A stretch of 64,000 nucleotides of DNA from Bacteroidales bacterium (GCA_017437125.1 JAFSBV010000032.1:21266-85265), one strand, 5' to 3'; shown: positions 37,742 to 47,251, numbered from the stretch's first letter. Numbers and translations are program-made. Notes: a model not told the origin generated them from the sequence alone.

Positions 37742-38764
37742 ATGAAAAAGTTATTTTTCTTTATGACACTTGCCGCTGCAGTGATGACAGCATGCAGAAA
37801 AGAAGATGCGGCACAGGAATCCGGCGACCCATCTTCAAAGACAGTAAACCTTACTGTGAATATAGACAATCCTTTAAACACCAGAGCTACCGGAATCAGC
37901 GGTGACGAAACCGATGAAGCCAAGGTAAACAGCCTTCAGGTCTTTGTATTCAACGGAGAAGCCATAGACGGCTACGCTTCGGCCAGCAACGCAAAGAGCC
38001 TGAACCTGGGATGCACGACCGGCAGCAGAACCATCTATGCCATAGCTAATGCACCTTCCCTGGCAAATGTCACCAGCATGTCGGAACTGCTTGCCACAGT
38101 CTCCAGGCTGGGAGAGAACGCGACCAACCTTGAAATGATAGGAAAAAAGACCGAGGAAATAAAGGCCGACACCAGATCGGTAAACGTCGATATTGACAGG
38201 CTGGCCTCGCGCATCATGGTAAAGAAAGTCACCAACGCCCTGACCTCTCCGGCTCTGAAAGCTCAGAACTTCGTCCTGAAAAGCATGTATCTGATCAATG
38301 TCGCAGCCGACATAAATTACGGTATGTCAGGAGATTACCAGATCAGTACATGGTACAACAAGATGTATTATCAGAGCGGCAACAACCGTGGCAGTCTGAC
38401 TTTTGACACGGTGAATGAGACCGTAGCGGCAGGTACCAGCCATGAAACCGCACATTACTTCTATGCCTATCCGAATCATGCCGAACATTCTTCGGCAGAA
38501 AGCTGGTCAGCCCGTGCTACCATGCTGGTACTCAAGGTGCAGATAGGCACTGTTCTTTACAACTACCCTATCCTGCTTCCTCCGCTGACAAGCAACCATT
38601 CCTATGAAATCGAAGAAATCCAGATCACACGTCCAGGCAATCTTGATGACGGCAAGGAAGGAGGCACGGACGAGCAGGAGCCGGTACAGGGCAAGGACTG
38701 CGAATTCACGATCTTCGTCAAGCCTTGGACTACCATAACAGTTGCAGACGGCACAATAATATAG
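37742..38764 (+). CDS. type V fimbrillin lipoprotein, first gene of fimbrial operon
   Basis: A 340-residue FimA/Mfa1-like pilin. Lipoprotein signal ending AVMTAC (Cys18) followed by RKED. A first beta strand KTVNLTVNID ends at NTR (Arg48), the position where Bacteroidales pilins are trimmed before strand-exchange polymerisation. VDIDRLASRIMVKKV and FYAYPNH are typical of the family. Ends in a Gly/Glu/Asp-rich segment and a final strand (EFTIFVKPW). Likely a shaft or accessory subunit. The second gene starts 6 bases later. Confidence 0.82.
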   Translation: MKKLFFFMTLAAAVMTACRKEDAAQESGDPSSKTVNLTVNIDNPLNTRATGISGDETDEAKVNSLQVFVFNGEAIDGYASASNAKSLNLGCTTGSRTIYAIANAPSLANVTSMSELLATVSRLGENATNLEMIGKKTEEIKADTRSVNVDIDRLASRIMVKKVTNALTSPALKAQNFVLKSMYLINVAADINYGMSGDYQISTWYNKMYYQSGNNRGSLTFDTVNETVAAGTSHETAHYFYAYPNHAEHSSAESWSARATMLVLKVQIGTVLYNYPILLPPLTSNHSYEIEEIQITRPGNLDDGKEGGTDEQEPVQGKDCEFTIFVKPWTTITVADGTII

Positions 38765-38770
38765 TACGTC

Positions 38771-39775
38771 ATGAAAGCATCCGTACTTTTGTCTGTCATG
38801 CTTATTGCAGGCATTTCATGCGTATCGGAACAGACCGGCATCCACACTGACGGAAAGACCGTAAGGTTCTGCGTCAGCGTGGACTCCGGTCCTGCCACAA
38901 GAGCATCTTCTGCCGGGAGCGAGAATGCCTTGAACAGGATCCAGTTCGTCCTTTTCAGAGACGGAACACTCTACTCCTCTGCATCAAGTGACGGAAACAG
39001 CACCGACATGGAGGCAGACTTCGGGACTTACAGTCTCTATGCCTTTGTAAATGATCCTACTGAGTGGATATCCATGCCGGATCTGACAGAAGAGAAGATC
39101 ATGAGTTCCGCTTCATCATTCTCGGACAATTCCCTCTCGTCATATGTCATGTTCGGATATGTTCCGTCTTTTGAAATCGACGAAAGATTCACTTCCATAA
39201 CGGTCAATGTTGACAGACTGGCTTCGAGGATAATGGTCGGAAACCTGAAGGTTGACTTCAGTTCCAACTCCCATTATAAAGGGTGCAGCCTGAAGATAAG
39301 GAATATGTACCTCACCAATGTCCTGGGGAAATGCCCTTACTCCATGATTCCTTCGGGATCTCCTTTATCTTCAGACAGATGGTATAACAGGATGGGACTG
39401 GAGGATTCCGGTCATACAATCATGTCAATGACAGCCGACAAAGGACTGGACATAGTCATTCAGGACGGTTCATCGACAGATCTGGACAAGGTCTATTATG
39501 CCTACCCGAACGGCTGCGTTTCCGATTCGGATTCCGGGCAATGGGAATCACGAAGGACGAGGCTGGTCATCGAAGCGACATTGGACGGAAAGGAATGCTG
39601 GTATCACATCACCCTTCCTCCGATGAAGTCCAACGCCTCATACAGCATAGAGAGCTGTACCATAATGAACATAGGAGGCAATTCACCCGAAGACAACACG
39701 ATACCATCATGCGAGGTAATCATAACTGAATCATTATCCTGGGATCAGACATTTTCAGTGGAGGAGGAATCATGA
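38771..39775 (+). CDS. type V fimbrillin lipoprotein, second gene
   Basis: A 334-residue protein clearly related to the preceding one: lipobox MLIAGISC (Cys17), first strand VRFCVSVDSG ending at ATR (Arg44), VNVDRLASRIMVGNL, IRNMYLTNVLGKCPY and VYYAYPNG. Probably arose by duplication and diverged. Ends with an acidic tail (SVEEES). Overlaps the next gene by 4 bases (ATGA), so translation is probably coupled. Confidence 0.8.
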   Translation: MKASVLLSVMLIAGISCVSEQTGIHTDGKTVRFCVSVDSGPATRASSAGSENALNRIQFVLFRDGTLYSSASSDGNSTDMEADFGTYSLYAFVNDPTEWISMPDLTEEKIMSSASSFSDNSLSSYVMFGYVPSFEIDERFTSITVNVDRLASRIMVGNLKVDFSSNSHYKGCSLKIRNMYLTNVLGKCPYSMIPSGSPLSSDRWYNRMGLEDSGHTIMSMTADKGLDIVIQDGSSTDLDKVYYAYPNGCVSDSDSGQWESRRTRLVIEATLDGKECWYHITLPPMKSNASYSIESCTIMNIGGNSPEDNTIPSCEVIITESLSWDQTFSVEEES

Positions 39776-42189
39776 GAAAAACATTCATTAACAAACCGTC
39801 AGTCATGCTGATAGCATGGAGCCTGCTTGCGGGATGTTCCGACAAGACACACACAGAACCTGAAACCTCCGGCAACATCACTTTCAGCTATAATGTCGAA
39901 GAATTCGGTGCGGCATCCAGAAGCATACTCACATCAGATGACATCGAGGACAAGATGACTTCTCTTTCCCTGTTCGTCTATTACAAAGACCGTCTCATCG
40001 AGGCCAGCCATTACAAGAATCCCGGGAACGGAGTATCCATATCCCTGGAGAACGGACGTGAATATGATATCTATGCCCTTGTCAACATGGGAGATATGAC
40101 AGATGCAATGCCTGCGGACAAATCATCCGGACAGATTCCGGACTTGACATGGGAAGTACCCTCATATTCATTCATCGACGCAAACGGTCTTCCGATGGCA
40201 GGAAAGGCCGAGGGATTCAAGGCAGGAACCGATATTCCGGAAATTGACCTGAGACGCCTTTTCGCGAAAGTTTGTCTGGACATCGGATTCTCTTATGAAG
40301 GAGCCGTCATTTCCGGCATCAAGGTACTGAACCTCAACGGTACCTTGAAGCCATTCGGTTCATCCGCTGCCTCGACATCATCAGCCATAATGACTGAAGT
40401 GGAATATGATTCCGGAACAGGCGAGCATTACTTCTACGTTCCAGAGAACATGCAGGGACAGATAGGCTCGGCATCGGCATCACATGAGAAGAATCCGGAT
40501 CTTGATTCCGGCATCAAGGCACGAAAGGACGTGCTTACGTATATGGAAGTCGATGTCAGCCTTGAGGAGAATGAAGATTACATCGGCAATGTCATCTACA
40601 GAAGCTATCTGGGCAATGACAACACCAGGAATTTCGATATCAGAGGCAACTGCTGCTACCGATGGAATGTGACCTATCATCAGGACAACCTGCAGTACAA
40701 CGACTGGAAGATCGACACGGATGCGGTTGAACCGGCGGCAAAGGATATCCTGGAGTTCACCGGAAGAATCGAGGCAGGTCCAGGACAGACTGTGAATGTA
40801 AACTTCTCGTATGACCTGTCCGCTACCGGCAAGGATCCATCGGAAATATCATTCACGGCTGACGATGGGCTTGAGTTCGGAACCCCGGAATTCACTTCAG
40901 TCAGTGCAAATGCCGGAACAGGCACGATACCATTGACCTGCAGCACCTCTACAGAAATCGGAGACATCCTGCACGTCAGGATGGAAGCGGGAGAGGTCCA
41001 TGCCGAGGCAGAAGTGGAAGTGGTGAACTACGTGACTGGAATAAAGATGACCCTGCCTTTCACTGCCATGTATTCGGAATATATGCAAGTCACGGCGACA
41101 GCCACATATTACGATGGCAGCACTGTCACAGATCCGTCTGAATTCACCTGGACCATCAATGGTCTTTTAGGCTCACCTGACGACATTGTGACAGTGAAGA
41201 ACGGCATGCTCAGAAGAAGGCTGGACATAAGCGGAATGTGCAAGATCACCGTTGCGCATGGAGGGAAGTCAGACGTCAGGACGATAAACTGTCCTGTCAC
41301 CATTGTCGGCGTAGAATACATTCCGGATCCTGTCGAGATCCAGATCGGAGAAAAATTCCAAGGAACCCTGTATCAGGTTACCTATAACATCAATGATCCG
41401 GAGAATCTTACAAGGGTGGAACTGAAGAGCAATGCTCAAGGATCGGCTACATTCAACATATCGGACAATTCGATCGCATCGTACGGATATTCTGGAGCAT
41501 TCGGTGCCGAAATCACGGGAAAGGCCAAGGGATCCACCGTTCTGTCAATAGATGTCACTTTGAAGAACTATATGTATTCGGGCCATCTTGACATCCCGGT
41601 AATTGTCGGACTGTACAGCTACGGTCTGGAGCTGAGTGAAACGGATGTGACACTCATCGAAGGCGAGAGCAGGCAGCTTGAGGCTTATTTCGTCACATAT
41701 TACCAGGGTGAGGAACGATCCAGAAAGAACGTCACGTCAGAGGTGGTATGGACATCTGACAACGCCTCACTCGCTGCAGTTTCAGAGGGAAACATCACCA
41801 CTACGGAAGGCAAGGCAGGAAGCTGCAATGTCACTGCCAGATATAAAGGTTACAGTGCTACTGCCGGAGTGACAGTGAAGATGAACTACATATATTCTCT
41901 GATGCTGTATGGTGCAGACGAACTGTATCCCGAAGGTATGGAATACATATCCGTAAGCGTCGGAACCACATTCAATCTGTACTGTGCACTGAACACCTGG
42001 CGCAACAACAGGTTCGTATCATCCGAAGACATTGACGTAAACAAGGTCATATGGAAGACAAGCAACGGACTTGACATGGTTGCAAGAGGCAAGTTCTATA
42101 CGCCGTACGAAGGACTGTATCTGATAGAAGCCGATTACACTGATGCCAACGGCATCCATTACGGCTGGATAACCGTCGAGGTTTACTGA
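39772..42189 (+). CDS. DUF4906 fimbrial tip-type lipoprotein with Big-like domains
   Basis: An 805-residue protein: lipobox SLLAGC (Cys22); strand ITFSYNVEEFG ending at ASR (Arg50); a DUF4906-like pilin region (about 95-315) with RRLFAKVCLDIGF, HYFYVPENMQGQ, VIYRSYLGNDNTRNFDIRGN and YRWNVTYH. From about residue 325 come several immunoglobulin-like repeats resembling bacterial Big_2 domains (ELSETDVTLIEGESRQLEAYF, VVWTSDNASLAAVSEGNITT). The size and Ig repeats suggest a tip or adhesive subunit. Ligand unknown. Confidence 0.78.
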   Translation: MRKTFINKPSVMLIAWSLLAGCSDKTHTEPETSGNITFSYNVEEFGAASRSILTSDDIEDKMTSLSLFVYYKDRLIEASHYKNPGNGVSISLENGREYDIYALVNMGDMTDAMPADKSSGQIPDLTWEVPSYSFIDANGLPMAGKAEGFKAGTDIPEIDLRRLFAKVCLDIGFSYEGAVISGIKVLNLNGTLKPFGSSAASTSSAIMTEVEYDSGTGEHYFYVPENMQGQIGSASASHEKNPDLDSGIKARKDVLTYMEVDVSLEENEDYIGNVIYRSYLGNDNTRNFDIRGNCCYRWNVTYHQDNLQYNDWKIDTDAVEPAAKDILEFTGRIEAGPGQTVNVNFSYDLSATGKDPSEISFTADDGLEFGTPEFTSVSANAGTGTIPLTCSTSTEIGDILHVRMEAGEVHAEAEVEVVNYVTGIKMTLPFTAMYSEYMQVTATATYYDGSTVTDPSEFTWTINGLLGSPDDIVTVKNGMLRRRLDISGMCKITVAHGGKSDVRTINCPVTIVGVEYIPDPVEIQIGEKFQGTLYQVTYNINDPENLTRVELKSNAQGSATFNISDNSIASYGYSGAFGAEITGKAKGSTVLSIDVTLKNYMYSGHLDIPVIVGLYSYGLELSETDVTLIEGESRQLEAYFVTYYQGEERSRKNVTSEVVWTSDNASLAAVSEGNITTTEGKAGSCNVTARYKGYSATAGVTVKMNYIYSLMLYGADELYPEGMEYISVSVGTTFNLYCALNTWRNNRFVSSEDIDVNKVIWKTSNGLDMVARGKFYTPYEGLYLIEADYTDANGIHYGWITVEVY

Positions 42190-42206
42190 TGATATATCTT
42201 AAGCAG

Positions 42207-42239
42207 AGTGCCGTGCCCCTTATAAGGTGACACGGCACT
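42207..42239. terminator. bidirectional terminator between fimbrial operon and dnaG
   Basis: 9-bp perfect stem AGTGCCGTG/CACGGCACT with an inner palindrome CCTTATAAGG. It lies between convergent genes, 18 bases after the fimbrial stop and 11 before the dnaG stop. T-runs are weak on both sides. Confidence 0.6.
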
Positions 42240-42249
42240 TGTATTGAGA

Positions 42250-44241
42250 TCAGACACGTCCGAGTTCATTGTTCAGCCTCGTACGGGCCCTGTTCAGATC
42301 ATCTATCTTCGAAAGGATCTCCACTTGACGCCCGGGATCGGTCTCGGCAGCCAGCCTGGCCATAAGGTCACGAAGCAGAAGCTCGACCTTCTTGCACTGG
42401 TATGCCAGCAAGGTCTTTGGAATGAACTGGACAAGCCTTGTCGAAGTGGCTGTAAGCGACTGCTCGTAATTCTTGACAGTTATCTGATACTTTTCGATCA
42501 GAAGTTCCCTTGCCACAGCCGCCACTTCCGGATCCATGCTGTTCAGAAGCCTTGACTGCATCTGCTCCTGCGTCAGTCCCTCCTCATACATCGCGAAATA
42601 CGACTCATAGACCTTTCTGTATGAGCTGTTTACAAAATCAGCGTCATCATCTGCAAGTATTCCGTCAATGAATTCCGCGACATTCATTGTCTCACCCGGA
42701 ACATAGTATTTTGAATCAACGTCAAAAAGAAGTTCCGAACATCCTTCCTCGAGGATGAATCCGAGAAGTTCCTTCTCACAAGGAGCCAGATATGGTTCTT
42801 CTATTACGATCGGGCCCTGTGCTGGGGTATCAGGAACAGGTCGGACATCATATACCGGATCTCCCTCCGGTTCATGATAGTCCTCCACAACAGGAGGCGG
42901 AGGGGTCGCACGCTCCTTCTGTTTCTCGTCGGCAAGAATCATCTGTGTCCTTGACCTGCTGACCCTGTCAGTAAGTATCTTTTCGTCAATCTCGAACTTG
43001 TCTGCGCATGTCCTGACATAAACCGCCCTTACCACTGCATCCGGTATCAGGGCCACTGTATCAGCGATATCATTTATCAGATTAGCCCTCTTTATCGGGT
43101 CATTGCCGGCCTCGTCAAGAAGAAGATCGGTCTTGAAGTTTATGAAGTCCTGCTCATTGCGGGCTATATAGTCCTGTACCTCGTCAAGGGAATGCCTGCG
43201 CGCGAAGTCATCCGGATCCTGTCCGTCAGGAAGAAGTACGATCTTCACATTCATTCCTTCCTTGAGTACAAGGCCTATACCCCTGAGGGCCGCCTTTATA
43301 CCAGCACCGTCTCCGTCATAGATGATGGTGATGTTGTTCGTGAACTTCCTGATAAGCCTGATCTGATCGACAGTAAGCGAAGTACCGCTGGAAGCGACCA
43401 CATTACGGATTCCGAGCTGATGCATGGAAAGGACATCGAGATATCCTTCCACAAGGATGCACTTGTCCTGACGTGATATGTCGCTTTTCGCGAAATATAT
43501 TCCGTACAGAGACTTGCTCTTGACATATATCTCCGTCTCCGGAGAATTCACATATTTGGCTACGGACTTGTCCGTCTTGAGCGTACGGCCTCCGAAAGCG
43601 ATGATGCGGCCGCTGACCGAATGGATAGGGAACATGACACGGTCATAGAAGCGGTCAACAAGCCTGCCATCGTCATATCTGATGCTCAGTCCGGTCTCCA
43701 CCATGAACTCCTCCTTGTATCCTGCAGCACGTGCAGCATCAGAAAAAGCCTTTCTGCTGAGAGGAGCCCATCCCAGGCCATATTTACTTATCGTCTCGTC
43801 TTCCAGGCCACGGCTTCTGAAATACTGATATGCTATATTTCTGCCTTCCGGAGTGTCTATGCTTTCCTGAAAGAACTTTCCGGCGAACTCAGAAAGCAGG
43901 ATAAGGCTCTCATGCTTGTGCCTCTGGGCTATCTCCTCTGCCGATTCCTCTTTCTCGACCACCTCGATGTGATATTTGCGGGCGAGATATTTCAAGGCCT
44001 CAGTATAGGACATGTTTTCATGCTCCATCACAAAACCGACAGCAGTGCCGGATTTACCGCAGCCGAAGCATTTGTATATTCCCTTTGAAGCGGAAACGGA
44101 GAAAGACGGAGTCTTTTCATTATGAAAAGGACAGCACGCGATATGATTGGCACCTCGCTTCTTCAATGTAACGAAGTCCCCGATCACATCCACGATCTGC
44201 GCCGTGTCCAATATCCTGTTTACCGTCTCCTGAGGAATCAT
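42250..44241 (-). CDS. dnaG: DNA primase
   Basis: Makes RNA primers at the replication fork. 663 residues: N-terminal zinc-binding domain (CCPFHNEKTPSF, YKCFGCGKSG, about 37-66), primase core with GRIIAFGGRTL and the TOPRIM acidic residues in LVEGYLDVL and IIYDGDGAGIKAA, and a C-terminal helicase-interacting region from about residue 500. It starts 3 bases after the DUF308 gene on the same strand. Confidence 0.97.
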   Translation of the reverse strand: MIPQETVNRILDTAQIVDVIGDFVTLKKRGANHIACCPFHNEKTPSFSVSASKGIYKCFGCGKSGTAVGFVMEHENMSYTEALKYLARKYHIEVVEKEESAEEIAQRHKHESLILLSEFAGKFFQESIDTPEGRNIAYQYFRSRGLEDETISKYGLGWAPLSRKAFSDAARAAGYKEEFMVETGLSIRYDDGRLVDRFYDRVMFPIHSVSGRIIAFGGRTLKTDKSVAKYVNSPETEIYVKSKSLYGIYFAKSDISRQDKCILVEGYLDVLSMHQLGIRNVVASSGTSLTVDQIRLIRKFTNNITIIYDGDGAGIKAALRGIGLVLKEGMNVKIVLLPDGQDPDDFARRHSLDEVQDYIARNEQDFINFKTDLLLDEAGNDPIKRANLINDIADTVALIPDAVVRAVYVRTCADKFEIDEKILTDRVSRSRTQMILADEKQKERATPPPPVVEDYHEPEGDPVYDVRPVPDTPAQGPIVIEEPYLAPCEKELLGFILEEGCSELLFDVDSKYYVPGETMNVAEFIDGILADDDADFVNSSYRKVYESYFAMYEEGLTQEQMQSRLLNSMDPEVAAVARELLIEKYQITVKNYEQSLTATSTRLVQFIPKTLLAYQCKKVELLLRDLMARLAAETDPGRQVEILSKIDDLNRARTRLNNELGRV

Positions 44242-44244
44242 ATC

Positions 44245-44877
44245 CTATTGTTCGTCAACCTTTTCGTACTCGACATCCTTTACTTCGGAAAGCGGATTCA
44301 CCGTTTCAGACGGTGTATCGGTCTCAGGAGCCTTATGTATCTCATATTCGTCAATGGCCTTCTTCATCTTCCATGAAGAGAAGAGTTCCGACGCGCCATA
44401 AACTATCATAGCTGCACCCGCTATCATGACCATCACGGATTCTGCAAACGGATTGAAAAGGATGAATCCGCCGATAAGCGTCACCACAGCAGGAAGGATA
44501 AAGACTCCGAGTCCCATTCCCACTACCCTCTTTGCGCTGAAAAGGGCAAGAAGCTGCACGGCTCCGAAAGCGAGAAGCATGAAGCCGATGAGATAGATGA
44601 TGAACCTCGCCACAAAGCCAGGGAACATGAAAAGGATGAGTCCGAGAAGGACATCCACGATCGCATTGAAAGACATGAGCGGAAGAGATCCGTTCTTCTT
44701 GTCCTTCAGTCCTACCACAAGGGACACAAGTCCTGAAGCGAGAAGGAAGGCTGCGATGATCTTGACCACAGTCGTAAGAGCTTCGTCAGGATTGAGGACC
44801 ATCATCAGTCCTATCACAAGAGCGATCAACGCTCTGAGCGGGCCATTCAACCTGCTTTTATAACCAAATGTAAACAT
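44245..44877 (-). CDS. DUF308 (HdeD-like) membrane protein
   Basis: About 210 residues if started at MFTFGYKSRLNG; a longer start at 44910 is possible. Six predicted membrane helices in pairs (ALIALVIGLMMVLNP, IIAAFLLASGLVSLVVGL, ILFMFPGFVARFIIYLIG, ALFSAKRVVGMGLGVF and others) match the DUF308/HdeD repeat pattern, followed by a charged cytoplasmic tail ending EKVDEQ. HdeD is linked to acid resistance in E. coli; no such role can be claimed here. It lies 3 bases upstream of dnaG. Confidence 0.8.
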   Translation of the reverse strand: MFTFGYKSRLNGPLRALIALVIGLMMVLNPDEALTTVVKIIAAFLLASGLVSLVVGLKDKKNGSLPLMSFNAIVDVLLGLILFMFPGFVARFIIYLIGFMLLAFGAVQLLALFSAKRVVGMGLGVFILPAVVTLIGGFILFNPFAESVMVMIAGAAMIVYGASELFSSWKMKKAIDEYEIHKAPETDTPSETVNPLSEVKDVEYEKVDEQ

Positions 44878-44973
44878 CTGTTTTCCAATTATTCGTTGAA
44901 CTTTCACCATGTATGCCTGAACGCGGACTGCCAATACCGGGCCCGTCGCAGGCTGCAGGATATGCATAAAATG

Positions 44974-44981
44974 CAAAAATA
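44974..44981 (-). promoter_or_regulatory. -7 element for the DUF308-dnaG transcript
   Basis: TATTTTTG on the minus strand in the divergent spacer, 64 bases before the longer possible DUF308 start. No TTTG box at the expected spacing. Confidence 0.4.
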
Positions 44982-44993
44982 GGAATTTTTTAG

Positions 44994-45001
44994 TATTTTT
45001 G
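44994..45001 (+). promoter_or_regulatory. -7 element of the PHP phosphatase promoter
   Basis: TATTTTTG followed by GCCGCC, 23 bases before the start codon. It is divergent from the -7 element at 44974-44981. Confidence 0.5.
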
Positions 45002-45024
45002 CCGCCGTTTTCAATGTTATCGCA

Positions 45025-45855
45025 ATGGTTTTATATGACAATCATAATCACAGTCAGTTCTCCTTCGACGGAAAGAGGACTTCCGTTGAAGACAGTGCCA
45101 GAGCTGCTGCGGAACATGGATTGGGAGGAATATGTTTCTCAGACCATTGCGACTTCTATGTGCCTCCGATGAAGGCCTCTTTCGAGAATCTTGCCCCGGA
45201 ATATTTCGACGTAGCCGCCCAGCAGGCTGAAATTGAAAGAGTGCAGAAAGCGCTTGGAGACAGTATAAGAGTCCTGAAAGGCATAGAGATCGGAATGTAC
45301 AGGGACTGCCGCACTGAGATAAGGAAGGTGATGGTGGAGAATTCCTTCGACCAGGTCATAGCTTCCGTCCATTATATCGAAGAGACCGATCCGTATTACG
45401 GAGGATATTATGACGGCAAGGACTGGAAAGAGGCATACGGCAATTACCTGAGAACCATTCTCGAGGAAATGAAATGGCTGGAGGACTTCGACATCATGGG
45501 ACATTATGACTATATCGTGCGTTATGCTCCATATCCCGAGTTAAGTATCCGGTACCGCGACTTCAGCGACATATTCGATGAAATGTTCCGCTTCCTCATA
45601 CATGAGGGCAAGGCCCTGGAGATAAACACCAAGAGTTATGAGGGCTACCGCGGAAGGACAGTCGGTCTGGACAGGAACGTACTTATACGCTACCGTGAGA
45701 TGGGAGGCGAGATAATCAGCCTCGGCTCGGATTCCCATGAGCCATCACGCGTCGGAGCAGGATTCATGCATCATGCGGAACTTCTGAAGCATCTGGGTTT
45801 CAGATGGACAGCTCATTACGAAAAACGCAGGCTTGTACAGATGCCTCTGATATAA
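45025..45855 (+). CDS. PHP-domain phosphatase, histidinol-phosphatase (HisJ/HisK) family
   Basis: A 276-residue metal-dependent PHP hydrolase. Metal ligands appear in YDNHNHSQFSFDG, ICFSDHCDF, GIEIGM, ASVHYIE, MGHYDYIVR and LGSDSHEPSRVG. The pattern is that of HisJ-type histidinol phosphate phosphatases, which hydrolyse L-histidinol phosphate. No other histidine gene is nearby, so the substrate is not certain. Confidence 0.85.
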   Translation: MVLYDNHNHSQFSFDGKRTSVEDSARAAAEHGLGGICFSDHCDFYVPPMKASFENLAPEYFDVAAQQAEIERVQKALGDSIRVLKGIEIGMYRDCRTEIRKVMVENSFDQVIASVHYIEETDPYYGGYYDGKDWKEAYGNYLRTILEEMKWLEDFDIMGHYDYIVRYAPYPELSIRYRDFSDIFDEMFRFLIHEGKALEINTKSYEGYRGRTVGLDRNVLIRYREMGGEIISLGSDSHEPSRVGAGFMHHAELLKHLGFRWTAHYEKRRLVQMPLI

Positions 45856-45887
45856 AAAAGACAGCTGACAGGAAACTGCCAGCTGTC
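45854..45887 (-). terminator. terminator of the FKBP-DUF3127 operon
   Basis: 12-bp stem with one mismatch (45860-45871 with 45876-45887), GAAA-type loop, followed on the minus strand by TTTTTT. It lies 6 bases after the DUF3127 stop and may also stop the convergent phosphatase transcript. Confidence 0.85.
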
Positions 45888-45893
45888 TGTATG

Positions 45894-46292
45894 TCAGAAT
45901 GGAAGATCGTCTTCAACCGGTGAACTCATGTCATCCGCCGACGGCATCGGAGCTCCTGTAGGAGTCGAATATGATCCGGCTGACTGAGAATAGTTGTATT
46001 CAGGCTGAGCCGCATTCGCAGGCTCGATTCTCCAGGCCCTCACATCCGTGTACCACCTTCCGTTATACTCACGGCTGCTCAGATTGAAGGATATCCTTAC
46101 CCTGTCTCCTACCTGATACTTGTCCAGCTCCTTCACCTTGTCGTCTCCCCATACGTTCATGCACACCTGTGAAGGAAAGTTGCCTTCCTGATATTCAAGA
46201 ATGAATTCCTGCTTTGCCCAGGCTCCTCTTGCCGAGGTACCGGTCTGGACATTGAGCTTGCGGGCAATCCTGCCCTCGAGTTCCATAGCCAT
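45894..46292 (-). CDS. DUF3127 protein with SSB-like acidic C-terminal tail
   Basis: 132 residues. A single beta-rich domain (about 1-88: MELEGRIARKL, AWAKQEFILEYQ, VGDRVRISFNLSSREYNGRWYTDVRAWRIE) matches DUF3127, which looks OB-fold-like. A flexible Gly/Ser/Pro/Tyr linker ends in PVEDDLPF, closely resembling the acidic tip by which SSB recruits DNA-repair proteins. This suggests a single-stranded DNA-binding or SSB-related role; that is inference. It starts 2 bases after the FKBP gene. Confidence 0.82.
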   Translation of the reverse strand: MAMELEGRIARKLNVQTGTSARGAWAKQEFILEYQEGNFPSQVCMNVWGDDKVKELDKYQVGDRVRISFNLSSREYNGRWYTDVRAWRIEPANAAQPEYNYSQSAGSYSTPTGAPMPSADDMSSPVEDDLPF

Positions 46293-46294
46293 TA

Positions 46295-47044
46295 TTACTT
46301 CTCCTCTGCTGGAACGAAGTGACCTACCTTGAGGACCTCAACGTCGAAGATGAGAGTAGAATTAGGAGCGATGCTGCGGTTTCCTCTCTCGCCGTATGCA
46401 AGGTCAGCAGGGATATAGAGAGTTGCCTTTCCACCCTCTCCGAGAAGACCGAGACCCTCAGTCCATCCACGGATAACGCGGTTTGCTACTAACATTGTAG
46501 AGTCGTTCTCATCGAACACTGTACCGTCGAGGAGAGTACCCTTATAGTTAACCCATACTGTATCCTGTGGAGCGATCTTGTCACCTGCACCCTCAGCGAT
46601 GATTGTATATTGAAGACCGCTTGCAGTTGTGTCAACGTTCTCCTTGAGAGCGTTCTTTGCAAGGAATGCCTTACCCTCAGCGAGGTTCTTTGCAGCCTTG
46701 TAGCTCTGCTTCTTTGAAAGGAATGCGTTGAGGATGTCGCCCATCTTGTTAGGATCGATCTTGAACTGAGCACCGAAGTCAGGATCATATGGAGTACCCT
46801 CTGCTGCGAGGAAATCTTCCATACCCTTGAGGATCTCAGCCTTGTTAAGCTCGTCAAGGCTCTCTGCGAAGTTGTTCTGCTTGAAGAAAGCACCGAAGTT
46901 AACACCGAGAAGGTAGCTTGCAGAGTCAACCTCTGCCTTTGTAGGGAGCTCAGCCTCTACTGCAACGTCGCTTGAAGCGTTGTTGCAAGACACAGCAAGT
47001 GCAGCTGCACATACTGCGATAGCGAAAAATCTGATTGTCTTCAT
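46295..47044 (-). CDS. FKBP-type peptidyl-prolyl isomerase lipoprotein
   Basis: 249 residues: lipoprotein signal (CAAALAVSC, Cys20), an N-terminal helical domain like those of FkpA/Mip proteins (about 35-140), then the FKBP domain (about 140-243) with VNYKGTLLDGTVFDEN, VIRGWTEGLGLLGEGGKATLYIP, YGERG and LIFDVEVLKV. Speeds proline isomerisation during folding of exported proteins. Co-transcribed with the DUF3127 gene. Confidence 0.93.
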   Translation of the reverse strand: MKTIRFFAIAVCAAALAVSCNNASSDVAVEAELPTKAEVDSASYLLGVNFGAFFKQNNFAESLDELNKAEILKGMEDFLAAEGTPYDPDFGAQFKIDPNKMGDILNAFLSKKQSYKAAKNLAEGKAFLAKNALKENVDTTASGLQYTIIAEGAGDKIAPQDTVWVNYKGTLLDGTVFDENDSTMLVANRVIRGWTEGLGLLGEGGKATLYIPADLAYGERGNRSIAPNSTLIFDVEVLKVGHFVPAEEK

Positions 47045-47088
47045 TGTCTTTAATATTTTAGTTATTGTATAATTTTCAAACCAAACGA

Positions 47089-47096
47089 CAAAGATA
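47089..47096 (-). promoter_or_regulatory. -7 element of the FKBP promoter
   Basis: TATCTTTG on the minus strand matches TAnnTTTG, 44 bases before the FKBP start. TTTG box not identified. Confidence 0.5.
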
Positions 47097-47251
47097 ATGA
47101 TTTTTTACACACGATGGTTCTTTTCTTTTGTCAAATATACCTATATAATTAGCAAATGAGGCTTCTCGGGGCAGAAAGTTCATTTATCATCAAAAATATT
47201 TTGAGTATTAGGAAAATAATGTTTAATTTTATAATCCAAATGTTTCAGCTT

